Assembly: GCF_009738185.1 (NCBI RefSeq)
Contig: NZ_CP046509.1
Coordinates: forward strand, 1,367,501 to 1,431,500
Reading direction: 5' to 3'
DNA from: Erwinia sorbitola
GTDB taxonomy: Bacteria; Pseudomonadota; Gammaproteobacteria; Enterobacterales; Enterobacteriaceae
DNA: 64,000 nt
The notes under the pieces were generated by a model that worked only from the letters and a program-made list of their open reading frames with translations, made no database searches and was not told the DNA's origin. Positions 23,872 to 32,129 of the stretch are shown in pieces. The translations under genes and the position numbers were made by a program. Position 1 is the first letter of the stretch. Each line of letters begins with the position of its first letter.

Positions 23872-24396
23872 ATGGTGGAGCAAGATCAGGGCACGGAATG
23901 GGTGGATATCGTTAACGAAGATAACGAGGTTATTGCACAATCCAGCCGTGTACAGATGCGTGCGCAGTGTTTGCGCCATCGCGCAACCTATATCGTGGTT
24001 CACGATGGTATGGGCAAGATTTTGGTGCAGCGTCGCACCGAGACCAAAGACTTTATGCCAGGAATGCTGGATGCCACCGCCGGAGGGGTTGTACAGGCCG
24101 GTGAAGAGATGCTGGGTTCGGCGCGGCGTGAAGCCGAAGAGGAGCTGGGTATCGCTGCGGTGCCGTTTGCTGAACACGGCCAGTTCTATTATGAAGATGA
24201 ACACTGCCGCGTATGGGGTGGCTTATTCAGCTGCGTCTCCCACGGCCCGTTTGCTATGCAGGAAGAGGAAGTGGATGAAATTTTCTGGATGACGCCGGAA
24301 GAGATCACCGCCCGCTGTGACGAGTTCACCTCCGACTCGCTTAAAGCGCTGTCGCTGTGGCTGACGCGTAATAACGAATCAGGCCGCCACGACTGA
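23872..24396 (+). CDS. yfcD: YfcD, Nudix hydrolase
   Basis: A 174-residue Nudix protein. The Nudix box GX5EX7REUXEEXGU is complete (GGVVQAGEEMLGSARREAEE then ELGIA, about residues 66-90). Other conserved stretches are RAQCLRHRATYIVVHDG, LVQRRTETKDFMPGMLDAT and the C-terminal FTSDSLKALSLWL. The substrate is not known. ATG at 23872 is chosen because it gives the E. coli-like N-terminus (EWVDIVNEDNEV). A terminator hairpin follows. Confidence 0.94.
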   Translation: MVEQDQGTEWVDIVNEDNEVIAQSSRVQMRAQCLRHRATYIVVHDGMGKILVQRRTETKDFMPGMLDATAGGVVQAGEEMLGSARREAEEELGIAAVPFAEHGQFYYEDEHCRVWGGLFSCVSHGPFAMQEEEVDEIFWMTPEEITARCDEFTSDSLKALSLWLTRNNESGRHD

Positions 24397-24402
24397 TCCT
24401 CC

Positions 24403-24429
24403 CTGTGGCGCAGGCACTCTGCGCCACAG
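24403..24429. terminator. Bidirectional terminator hairpin after yfcD
   Basis: CTGTGGCGCA (24403-24412) pairs perfectly with TGCGCCACAG (24420-24429) across a 7-nt loop, followed by TTTAT. It sits between convergent genes (yfcD and the ABC permease). Confidence 0.75.
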
Positions 24430-24455
24430 TTTATCAACCCCTCTGAAAAACGCGT

Positions 24456-25286
24456 TTAATGTGCCGGACTGGACTGGCGCATCTTTTCGCCGCGTCGGCG
24501 TAATACTTCCATCACAACCAGCAGAATCAACGAGGCACCAATCATCAGACTGGCGGCCGCAGCGATAGTCGGGTCAAGATTTTCGCGGATACCGGCAAAC
24601 ATCTGAATCGGCAGCGTACGCTGGTTTGGGCTGGCAAGAAACAGCGTAACCACCACCTCATCAAACGAAGCCGCAAAGGCAAACAGTGCACCGGAAAAGA
24701 CGCCGGGGGCGATTAACGGCAGCGTCACCTTGCGGAAGGTCAGCAGCGGTGAAGCACCAAGGCTGGCGGCAGCGCGTGACAGATTAGTGTCGTAACTTTT
24801 CAGCACCGCCACCACGGTGATGACGACAAAAGGCACGCCAAGCAGCGCGTGGGCCAGCACCAGACCGAGGTAGCTGTTAAGCAGTGACAGTTTGGCAAAG
24901 AAGAAGAACATACCCACGGCAATAATCACCACCGGGGCGACCATTGGTGAAATAATAATCGCCATCACAATACCTTTACCGCGAAACTCACCGCGCACCA
25001 GGCCAATCGATGCCAGCACCCCCAGTACGGTAGCCAGCAGGGTGGCGAGCGGAGCAATCAGCAGGCTGTTAAGCAGTGCCCCCAGCCACTCCTGTGAGTG
25101 GAAAAAGGTGTCGTACCAGCGCAGCGAAAAACCACTTAACGGATAGCTGAGAAATGAGCTGGAGTTAAATGACAGCGGTACAATCACCAGCACCGGCACG
25201 ATAAGAAACAGCAGCACCGCCGCCGCATAACAGTTAAACAGCCCTTTCCACAGGCGCAGGATCAGCGTTCCCTGTTGTCTCATCAT
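24456..25286 (-). CDS. Polyamine/GABA-type ABC transporter permease (PotC-like)
   Basis: An inner-membrane permease of the spermidine/putrescine class, about 276 residues, with six helices (AAAVLLFLIVPVLVIVPLSF, GIVMAIIISPMVAPVVIIAV, LGLVLAHALLGVPFVVITVV, ASLMIGASLILLVVMEVLRR). The ATPase-docking EAA-type loop is RAAASLGASPLLTFRKVTLP. ATG at 25286 (or 25283) is next to the ribosome site AGGAGAAG. It is the last gene of a minus-strand operon: aminotransferase, binding protein, permease, permease. Confidence 0.9.
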   Translation of the reverse strand: MMRQQGTLILRLWKGLFNCYAAAVLLFLIVPVLVIVPLSFNSSSFLSYPLSGFSLRWYDTFFHSQEWLGALLNSLLIAPLATLLATVLGVLASIGLVRGEFRGKGIVMAIIISPMVAPVVIIAVGMFFFFAKLSLLNSYLGLVLAHALLGVPFVVITVVAVLKSYDTNLSRAAASLGASPLLTFRKVTLPLIAPGVFSGALFAFAASFDEVVVTLFLASPNQRTLPIQMFAGIRENLDPTIAAAASLMIGASLILLVVMEVLRRRGEKMRQSSPAH

Positions 25287-25293
25287 CTTCTCC

Positions 25294-26562
25294 TTAGTGA
25301 GCTGCCGCTTCGGCAGAGGTACGGGTGACACGGACGTAGACGATATAGAGCAGCAGGACGATGATCAGTAGCTGACTGCCCAGCGCTGCGGCCATACCCC
25401 AGTTCATGGTGCTGTTAGTAAAGAAGGCCACAAAGTAGCTCACCATCTGGTCATTCGGCCCGCCCAGCAGGGCAGGGGTAACGTAATAGCCGATGGCCAT
25501 CATAAACACCAGCAGTGCTCCGGCGGCGATCCCCGCATAGGTCTGCGGCACATAGACGCGCCAGAAGGCGAGGAAGGGGTGAGCACCCAGTGAAATAGCC
25601 GCACGCACATAGCTGGGTGAGATGCCTTTCATCACCGCATACAGCGGCAGCACGATAAACGGCAGCAGGATATGGGTCATCGAGATAAACACCCCGATAC
25701 GGTTAAACACCAGCGTCAGCGGATGGTCGATAATTCCCATCCCCAGCAGCGCACGGTTGATCAGCCCGCCTGACTGCAACAGCACAATCCAGCTGGCGGT
25801 GCGGACAATCAGCGACGTCCAGAACGGCAACAGTACGAGGATCATCAGCAGATTGGCGCGGTTAGCTGGCTGTTTCGCCAGCCAGTAGGCTAGCGGGTAG
25901 CCAATACCGACGCACAGCAGCGTCACCACCGTAGCCATCCACAGGGTACGCAGCAGTACGTTAACATACAGCGCCTGGTCAGCAGGCAACGCCTGAATAT
26001 CGCCGCTGGCTGCATCGATCTTGCGGTCAAAAACCGACAGCAGATAGTAGCTGGTCACGGGGCTGGATACCCGCTTCAGCGTCTGCCAGGTACTCAGCTC
26101 TCCCCATGCGGGCTGCCCGGCAATCATCGCCGGTTTTACTCCGGTACCGGAGGCGGGAATGAGCCGTGGTGCGGTGGTAATCAAACGACGAAACGATGAG
26201 TTTTCATAGCTCAGACGTTTCGCAACGGTGGCAATCTGGCCGCGCTCGCGTGCGGCGATCAGCTCTTTCCCCAGCGTGGCGTAAAGCGCCTCATCCGGCA
26301 GGGCGCTGCCTGACCACTCTGCCAGCGCGGCGGAAGTTTGCGGCAGGTTGTCGTGAAACTCCGGGTTCTCGACGCTTTTGCTCAGAATGGAGACGATGGG
26401 GAACAGGAAACAGACCACCACGAAGATCAGCAGCGGTGCAATCAGCAGCAGGGAGCGACGGGTTTTGGCACCGTCGACCTCACGCAGACGCTGTTGCAGG
26501 CCTGGCGATGCCGCTGGTGGCGCGATTCCCGGCGGGGGATCCATCACGGTGTTTTGACTCAT
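25294..26562 (-). CDS. Polyamine/GABA-type ABC transporter permease (PotB-like, long form)
   Basis: A 422-residue permease, longer than PotB (about 275-285). The first helix (LLLIAPLLIFVVVCFLFPIV, near residue 40) is followed by about 150 residues that look periplasmic (from VENPEFHDNLPQ to ADQALYVNVLLRTL) before the remaining helices. The EAA-type loop is RAAISLGAHPFLAFWRVYVP. Such an insert is seen in a subgroup of polyamine/opine-type permeases, and may contact the binding protein (inference). ATG at 26562 follows AAGGAAA. It is 7 nt from the next permease gene. Confidence 0.9.
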   Translation of the reverse strand: MSQNTVMDPPPGIAPPAASPGLQQRLREVDGAKTRRSLLLIAPLLIFVVVCFLFPIVSILSKSVENPEFHDNLPQTSAALAEWSGSALPDEALYATLGKELIAARERGQIATVAKRLSYENSSFRRLITTAPRLIPASGTGVKPAMIAGQPAWGELSTWQTLKRVSSPVTSYYLLSVFDRKIDAASGDIQALPADQALYVNVLLRTLWMATVVTLLCVGIGYPLAYWLAKQPANRANLLMILVLLPFWTSLIVRTASWIVLLQSGGLINRALLGMGIIDHPLTLVFNRIGVFISMTHILLPFIVLPLYAVMKGISPSYVRAAISLGAHPFLAFWRVYVPQTYAGIAAGALLVFMMAIGYYVTPALLGGPNDQMVSYFVAFFTNSTMNWGMAAALGSQLLIIVLLLYIVYVRVTRTSAEAAAH

Positions 26563-26585
26563 AGCGGTTTCCTTGTGGCATAAAT

Positions 26586-26603
26586 GGCCGGAGTGCTCCG
26601 GCC
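26586..26603 (-). terminator. Hairpin between the binding-protein and permease genes
   Basis: GGCCGGAG (26586-26593) and CTCCGGCC (26596-26603) form a perfect 8-bp GC-rich stem, 18 nt downstream of the binding-protein stop. There is no T-run. It likely protects the upstream mRNA so that the binding protein is made in excess. Confidence 0.65.
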
Positions 26604-26621
26604 CTGTCTGAATGAGTGAAA

Positions 26622-27647
26622 TTACCTTGCGGCCCAGGCGTTGAAGCGCTGCTCCAGGTCTTCACCGTGCTCCAGCCAGAAATCACTGTTTACCTGCACA
26701 GAGGTGGCGAGGTTATCCGGTGCCGTTGGCAGTTTGCTCAGGCGTGCCGGATCAAGCAGCTTGCTGGTAGTGATATTGGTCGGGCCATAAGGAATGTTCT
26801 CAGCAAACACTTTCTGGTTTTCCGCCTTGTTGGCGAAAGCAATAAACTTCTCGGCCAGCGCTTTGTGTTTTGAACCTTTTACAATCGCCCAGTTATCCAG
26901 GTCGTAGATCGCGTTATCCCAGACGATTTTGAAATTATGACCTTCGTCCTGCGCGGCCCCGATGCGACCGTTATAGGCGGAGCTCATCACTACATCGCCG
27001 GAAACCAGCCATTGCAGCGGCTGCGCGCCGGATTCCCACCACTGAATATTTGGTTTCAGCTGATCCAGTTTTTTGAATGCGCGATCCACACCTGCCGGGG
27101 TCGCCAGGACTTTATAAACATCCTCACGTTTGACACCGTCGGCCATCAGCGCGATCTCCATGGTGTATTTCGCGCTCTTACGCAGTGCGCGTTTGCCCGG
27201 GAATTCTTTCACATTCCAGAAGTCTGCCCAGTTTGCCGGACCTTTTTTCAGTTTGCTGGCGTCATAGGTCAGCACCGTCGACCAGACGAAGATCCCGGCA
27301 CCGCACTCGGAGACGGCGGCAGGAATAAAGTCAGTTTTATTACCCAGCTTGCTCCAGTCCAGCTGTTCAAACAGGCCCTCCTCGCAGCCGCGTTGCAGCT
27401 CCGGTGTTTCCAGTTCCACCACATCCCAGCCTATCTGTCCGGTCTCGACCATGGCGCGGATACGTGCCATTTCGCCGTTATATTCCCCTGACTCAATGGT
27501 GCCCAGTCCGGCGGCGGTAAAGGGTTTATAAAACGCCTTATCCTGCGCATCTTTATTGGTGCCACCGAAGGAGATAACCGTCAGGCTTTCCGCCTGTGCC
27601 TGGAGTGTGAACGTTGCGAGAATCAGTGCTGCTAAAGTCTTGACCAT
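26622..27647 (-). CDS. Periplasmic polyamine/GABA-type binding protein
   Basis: A 341-residue extracellular solute-binding protein of the PotD/PotF superfamily. Signal peptide KTLAALILATFTLQAQA, then mature ESLTVISFGGTNKDAQDKAF. Conserved hinge segments: MVETGQIGWDVVELETPELQ, FPGKRALRKSAKYTMEIAL, WWESGAQPLQWLVSGDVVMS and NPY-like PYGPTN near the end. ATG at 27647 follows AGGAG. The linked PuuE-like aminotransferase suggests putrescine or 4-aminobutyrate as ligand, but this is inference; binding residues were not mapped. Confidence 0.9.
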   Translation of the reverse strand: MVKTLAALILATFTLQAQAESLTVISFGGTNKDAQDKAFYKPFTAAGLGTIESGEYNGEMARIRAMVETGQIGWDVVELETPELQRGCEEGLFEQLDWSKLGNKTDFIPAAVSECGAGIFVWSTVLTYDASKLKKGPANWADFWNVKEFPGKRALRKSAKYTMEIALMADGVKREDVYKVLATPAGVDRAFKKLDQLKPNIQWWESGAQPLQWLVSGDVVMSSAYNGRIGAAQDEGHNFKIVWDNAIYDLDNWAIVKGSKHKALAEKFIAFANKAENQKVFAENIPYGPTNITTSKLLDPARLSKLPTAPDNLATSVQVNSDFWLEHGEDLEQRFNAWAAR

Positions 27648-27719
27648 GCCAGGCTCCTAATTATTAATGTTATTTAGATGCAGTTTCTATGCCACTTCCC
27701 TGTGGCCGCGAGCTGTGAA

Positions 27720-28982
27720 TCAGCCGCGTAATAAAGAAGAGAGCAGAGTGAGCGCGCTTTTAAACTGAGCGTCAGGAATAGTGAGTGGATAGAGGAAGCG
27801 GATAACGTTGCCGTGTACGCCGCAGGTCAGCAGAATCAGACCCTGCTCCAGCGCACGCTGCTGGATAGAGCGGGCGATCTCTGCGGAAGGTTTCCCGGTG
27901 GCCGGATCATTAAACTCTGCGGCGACCATCGATCCGCGAGCACGCACTTCCACCAGCGCCGGATTGCCGCAGGCGTTAAGCATTTCCACCAGCCCGGCCC
28001 CCAGACGCAGGGCGCGTGCGCACAGCTGCTCCTCTTCAATCACTTCCAGCACTGCCAGCGCACCGGCTACCGCCAGCGGATTACCCGCATAAGTGCCGCC
28101 AAGGCCGCCAGGCTCCGGCGCATCCATCAGCTCCGCGCGACCGGAAACCGCAGAAATCGGCAGCCCGCCGCCCAGGCTTTTCGCCATGGTCATCAGGTCA
28201 GGTTTTGCATCCGGATAGTATTCGCTGGCGAACATTTTGCCGGTACGGGCAAAACCGGTCTGAATCTCGTCAGCAATCATCACAATGCCGTAGCGATCGC
28301 ACAGGGTACGCAGGGCGGTGACAAACTCAGCCGGGGCGATATTAAAACCGCCTTCCCCCTGAATAGGTTCATAGATAATCGCTGCAACCTGCTGCGGGCT
28401 GATATCACATTTAAACAGTGTTTCAAGGCTCTCCATCGCATCGGCCACGCTGAAACCATGCAGCGCATTCGGATAGCGGGCATGGAACACCGAGCCAGGG
28501 AACGGGCCAAAACCGGTTTTGTACGGCGTGACTTTACCCGTCAGCCCCATGGTCATCAGCGTACGGCCATGGAATGCACCGCTAAAGGCAATCACGCCGG
28601 GACGCCCGGTGGCGGCACGGGCAATCTTCACCGCGTTTTCCACCGCTTCGGCACCGCTGGAGAAAAAGGTGGTTTTGCACGGCCCGGCAACCGGAACCCG
28701 CTGGTTAAGCTGTTCGGCCAGGGCGATATAGTTCTCGTACGGGATGACCTGGTAAGCGGTATGGGTGAAGCACTCAAGCTGGGCGCGGATGGCCGCCATC
28801 ACCTTCGGGTGGCGATGACCGGTATTCAGCACCGCGATGCCCGCAGTGAAGTCGATATACTCACGGCCCTGATGATCCCACAGCGTGGCATTTTCCGCTT
28901 TGGTGGCGAAGAAATCACACATCACACCCACTCCGCGTGGGGTGGCGTTGAGACGGCGCTGCTGTATTTCACTGTTGCTCAT
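27720..28982 (-). CDS. puuE: 4-aminobutyrate aminotransferase (PuuE-like)
   Basis: A class III PLP aminotransferase, 420 residues, converting 4-aminobutyrate and 2-oxoglutarate to succinate semialdehyde and glutamate. The start QQRRLNATPRGVGVMCDFFA and many stretches (AGIAVLNTGHRHP, GFGPFPGSV, QGEGGFNIAP, GNVIRFLYPLTIPDAQF) are closer to E. coli PuuE than GabT, as I recall them. Cofactor residues: GAEAVENAVKIARAATGRP, ADEIQTGFARTG, and the PLP Lys in MTMAKSLGGGLP. First gene of the operon (start preceded by GAGG); the binding protein follows 72 nt later. It could also be called gabT. Confidence 0.93.
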   Translation of the reverse strand: MSNSEIQQRRLNATPRGVGVMCDFFATKAENATLWDHQGREYIDFTAGIAVLNTGHRHPKVMAAIRAQLECFTHTAYQVIPYENYIALAEQLNQRVPVAGPCKTTFFSSGAEAVENAVKIARAATGRPGVIAFSGAFHGRTLMTMGLTGKVTPYKTGFGPFPGSVFHARYPNALHGFSVADAMESLETLFKCDISPQQVAAIIYEPIQGEGGFNIAPAEFVTALRTLCDRYGIVMIADEIQTGFARTGKMFASEYYPDAKPDLMTMAKSLGGGLPISAVSGRAELMDAPEPGGLGGTYAGNPLAVAGALAVLEVIEEEQLCARALRLGAGLVEMLNACGNPALVEVRARGSMVAAEFNDPATGKPSAEIARSIQQRALEQGLILLTCGVHGNVIRFLYPLTIPDAQFKSALTLLSSLLRG

Positions 28983-29088
28983 GGTGTAACCTCAATTATG
29001 AATTTCGCGTACTCTGCTCTCCTTGCTTTGTAGCCTTTTCGGGGTTTTATAATCCAGAGCCAGTTTTTTTTATTTCAAGGAACCAATT
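28983..29088. promoter_or_regulatory. Divergent promoter region of the aminotransferase operon and MocR regulator
   Basis: A 106-nt gap with an AT-rich core (GGGGTTTTATAATCC near 29041-29055, a -10-like TATAAT for the plus strand at 29048-29053). In known GabR/PdxR-type systems the regulator binds direct repeats in such a gap; I could not define the operator by eye. Confidence 0.5.
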
Positions 29089-30594
29089 TTGCGAACCTTA
29101 CTCGGCGACCTGCTCGCGCATCGCCTGGCACTGGCTCCTGAGGGAGCGCTGGGCAAGCGTTTATACGATGTGTTGCAGTGCGCGATTCAGGATGGATCGA
29201 TTGCCACCGGCAGCCGTTTACCCGCCACGCGCGATCTGGCGCAAGATCTGTCCGTGTCGCGTAATACCGTGCTGGCGGCGTATGAACAGTTGCAGTCAGA
29301 GGGGTATCTGCAAACCCGTACCGGCAGCGGCACCTTTGTCTGCGATGCGCTGCCGGAAACGATGCCTGATGCAGGAGAAATACCGGTCAGCGCCAGCCGG
29401 CCGTTTAATTTTGTCCGCCTCTCCAGCCGTGGCTCTCGCCTGCTAACGCGCAGCGGTGCCGGGCCGCATCAGTGGGGGGCGTTTATGCCCGGCGTACCGG
29501 ATGTCAGCCATATGCCGCATGATATCTGGCGCAAAATCCACCTGCGGCTGAGTCGCCGGATGCCGGTGGAGGCGCTGAGTTACTCCGGCCACGGCGGTTG
29601 CGTGCAGTTGCAGCAGGCGCTGGCTGATTATCTGCGGGTGATCCGTTCGCTCAACTGTACGCCCGATCAGATTCTGGTAACTGCCGGTACTCACCAGTCG
29701 CTGGATCTGCTGGCAAAAATGCTCTGTGACCCGGGCGATCGCGCATGGGTTGAAGAGCCGGGCTACTGGGGCATCCGTAACGTGCTGGCGGTGAACGGTA
29801 TTGAGCTGCTGCCAACGGCGGTGGATGAGCAGGGCATGATGCTGCCCGATATCAGCGGCGACGCCCGCCCGCCACGGCTGATTTGTGTTACTCCCTCCCA
29901 CCAGTATCCGCTGGGTTCGGTGATGAGCCTGCAACGGCGGCACCAGCTGCTTGAGCTGGCGAAACGCGTCGGAAGTTGGGTGGTGGAGGATGATTACGAC
30001 GGCGAGTTTCGCTTCAGCGACTCACCGATCCCGGCGTTGCAGGGGCTGGCTCCGGATGCACCGGTAATTTACCTCGGCACCTTCAGTAAAACCCTCTATC
30101 CGGGCCTGCGTCTGAGTTACATGGTGGTGCCGAAACCGCTGGCGGCGCGGATGAAAATGGCCCATTCCGAGCTGTATCGTGGCGGCAACGGGCTGGTACA
30201 GCTGACGCTGGCTGAATTTATCCGGGAAGGGCACTATGCCGCCCATGTGCGAAAAATGCGCCAGCTCTACAGCCGACGCCGTGCGGAGCTGGTACGGGTG
30301 ATTCAGGACAGTCTTGGGGAAGCGTTTATTGCCCAACAGAGCAATGCCGGGCTGCATCTGATTCTGTCACTGCCCGATAACATTGACGATGTGGCACTCA
30401 GCGCCGAGCTTGAGCAAAACGGCGTACTGACGCGTCCGCTATCCGCCTACTACCTGCTTGGCACCACGCGACGCGGGCTGCTGCTGGGCTATGCCTGCGT
30501 TGATGAGCAGCAGATGGCGGAGAAGTTTGCGCCGATCCTCGCCTGCCTGAGGCGGCGCTTAAATCCGCAGGGGACGCCCTGCGATGGTGCATAG
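29089..30594 (+). CDS. MocR/GabR-type PLP-dependent regulator
   Basis: A 501-residue fusion of a GntR-type winged helix (about residues 15-85: LYDVLQCAIQDGSIATGSRL, RDLAQDLSVSRNTVLAAYEQ) and an aminotransferase-fold domain (from about 120). The PLP Lys is in YLGTFSKTLYPGLRLSYMV; other cofactor motifs are TAGTHQSLDLLAKML and VEDDYDGEFRF. GabR uses PLP and GABA to activate gabT in Bacillus; position next to a GABA transaminase gene argues for the same logic here. The start is TTG at 29089, 7-8 nt after CAAGGA; no closer ATG fits. Confidence 0.92.
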   Translation: MRTLLGDLLAHRLALAPEGALGKRLYDVLQCAIQDGSIATGSRLPATRDLAQDLSVSRNTVLAAYEQLQSEGYLQTRTGSGTFVCDALPETMPDAGEIPVSASRPFNFVRLSSRGSRLLTRSGAGPHQWGAFMPGVPDVSHMPHDIWRKIHLRLSRRMPVEALSYSGHGGCVQLQQALADYLRVIRSLNCTPDQILVTAGTHQSLDLLAKMLCDPGDRAWVEEPGYWGIRNVLAVNGIELLPTAVDEQGMMLPDISGDARPPRLICVTPSHQYPLGSVMSLQRRHQLLELAKRVGSWVVEDDYDGEFRFSDSPIPALQGLAPDAPVIYLGTFSKTLYPGLRLSYMVVPKPLAARMKMAHSELYRGGNGLVQLTLAEFIREGHYAAHVRKMRQLYSRRRAELVRVIQDSLGEAFIAQQSNAGLHLILSLPDNIDDVALSAELEQNGVLTRPLSAYYLLGTTRRGLLLGYACVDEQQMAEKFAPILACLRRRLNPQGTPCDGA

Positions 30595-30668
30595 CCAAAT
30601 GATTGCCTGATTCTGCCGTTTTTTCAGGCGAATTTTATCGGTAAAATAAAAATACAATAGAAAACAAT

Positions 30669-30700
30669 AGCCTGCGAGCGATGCTTTCAGGCTTTTTTTT
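30669..30700 (+). terminator. Rho-independent terminator after the MocR gene
   Basis: AGCCTG (30669-30674) pairs with CAGGCT (30688-30693), followed by eight T. The ABC ATPase gene downstream (30842) therefore probably has its own promoter in the 140 nt that follow. Confidence 0.8.
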
Positions 30701-30841
30701 GTGTTTTTGTCAGATTCTGCTTGTCGAAGCGAAATTTGTTGTGGTAGAGCTAAAAAAGAGCCACCCAACAGACACGCCCCCGCAGGAGTTATGCACAAAG
30801 CGTGCCTGGGACGTTTTTTCCCCGTTTAACGAGAGAATGCT

Positions 30842-31927
30842 ATGAGATCCCTGGTGAGTTTTAAGAATATCAAAAAGAGCTACGACGGCGAAAAGCTGGT
30901 GGTTCGTAATCTGAATCTTGAGGTACAGGAGGGCGAGTTTTTAACTCTTTTAGGGCCATCCGGTTCCGGAAAAACCACCAGTCTGATGATGCTGGCCGGG
31001 TTTGAAACGCCGACCGACGGAGAAATTTATCTGCGCGATCAGCCATTACATACCCTGCCACCGCACCAGCGTGATATCGGTATGGTATTTCAAAACTATG
31101 CGCTATTCCCGCATATGACAGTGGCGGAAAACCTCGCTTTCCCGCTGTCGATTCGCCGCATGAGCAAGGTCGATATCAGGGAGCGGGTAGCGCGTATTTT
31201 GGATATGATCAAACTCACGCCACTGGCCGATCGCTATCCGGCGCAGATGTCAGGAGGACAGCAGCAAAGGGTGGCCCTGGCGCGGGCGCTGGTGTTTGAG
31301 CCGAAACTGATTCTGATGGATGAGCCATTGGGCGCGCTGGACAAACAGTTACGTGAACATATGCAGCTGGAGATCAAACAGCTGCATGAGATGCTCGGTC
31401 TGACGATTGTCTACGTGACGCACGATCAGAGCGAAGCCATGACCATGTCTAACCGGGTGGCGGTATTTAACGACGGTATGATCCAGCAGATGGACAGCCC
31501 CGGAACGCTCTATGAGCAGCCCGCCAATGCTTTTGTGGCGCAGTTTATTGGTGAGAATAACAGCCTGCTGGCGACTCAGGTGGCAGCGCAGGGGGATTAC
31601 TATCGGGTGAAGCTTGATGACGGCTGCGAACTGGATGCGTTAAAAGTGCGGCCCAGCTCCCCGGGGAAAAAAATTCAGCTCAGTATTCGTCCGGAGCGTA
31701 TTAACGTTAATGCACCAGAGCAGGGCGATCAGCAGGTGAAAGCACGTATTCAGCAGTTTATCTATCTGGGTGACCATGTGCGGATGCTGACTGAAGTTGC
31801 GGGGCAGGGTAATTTTATGGTCAAGCTGTCGCCAGCCAAAATGGATAGCCGCTGGCAGCCGGGCAGTGAGGTGATGCTATCGTGGCAGCCTGAGCATCTG
31901 CGTGCGCTGGATGTGGTGATCCAGTAA
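30842..31927 (+). CDS. Polyamine/GABA-type ABC transporter ATPase (PotA-like)
   Basis: A 361-residue importer ATPase: Walker A LLGPSGSGKTTSLMMLAG (about residues 36-53), Q-loop MVFQNYALFPHMTV, signature MSGGQQQRVALARAL, Walker B LILMDEPLGALD, H-loop VYVTHDQSEA, then a C-terminal regulatory TOBE domain (IQLSIRPERINVN, IYLGDHVRMLTEV). It should power the two permeases encoded on the opposite strand 4-6 kb away, since no other ATPase is linked to them. Its separation from the permease operon is unusual for this family. Confidence 0.93.
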   Translation: MRSLVSFKNIKKSYDGEKLVVRNLNLEVQEGEFLTLLGPSGSGKTTSLMMLAGFETPTDGEIYLRDQPLHTLPPHQRDIGMVFQNYALFPHMTVAENLAFPLSIRRMSKVDIRERVARILDMIKLTPLADRYPAQMSGGQQQRVALARALVFEPKLILMDEPLGALDKQLREHMQLEIKQLHEMLGLTIVYVTHDQSEAMTMSNRVAVFNDGMIQQMDSPGTLYEQPANAFVAQFIGENNSLLATQVAAQGDYYRVKLDDGCELDALKVRPSSPGKKIQLSIRPERINVNAPEQGDQQVKARIQQFIYLGDHVRMLTEVAGQGNFMVKLSPAKMDSRWQPGSEVMLSWQPEHLRALDVVIQ

Positions 31928-31934
31928 TAAAAAA

Positions 31935-32119
31935 GGGCCAGGCATGCCTGGCCCCTACGGGGTACGTTTGATTACGCACCTGCACGAGGTACGTTGTATT
32001 CGCAGGGGACAGGCACGCCTGACCCGCACCGGGTACGTTGTATTCGCAGGGGACAGGCACGCCTGACTCGCACGGGGTACATTTTATTCGTAGGGGTCAG
32101 GCACGCCTGACCCTGTCCC
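31935..32119. repeat. REP-like array between the ABC ATPase gene and pta
   Basis: Starts with a perfect 20-bp palindrome (31935-31954, GGGCCAGGCATGCCTGGCCC). After a 27-bp remnant come three tandem units of about 44 bp (31987-32030, 32031-32074, and from 32075), each with GGTACRTTNTATTCG followed by an imperfect palindrome of the GGACAGGCACGCCTGAC type. The core matches the units after hisP. It lies between convergent genes. Confidence 0.85.
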
Positions 32120-32129
32120 TGAAACGTTG

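Noticed and set aside
27813..29033. Long plus-strand ORF (406 codons) opposite the PuuE-like aminotransferase
   Set aside because: Antisense to a well-conserved enzyme, with low-complexity His/Arg/Gln-rich translation; a shadow frame.
31935..32119. Possible CRISPR array
   Set aside because: The units are nearly identical along their whole length, so there are no unique spacers, and no cas genes are present; they fit REP-like palindromes.
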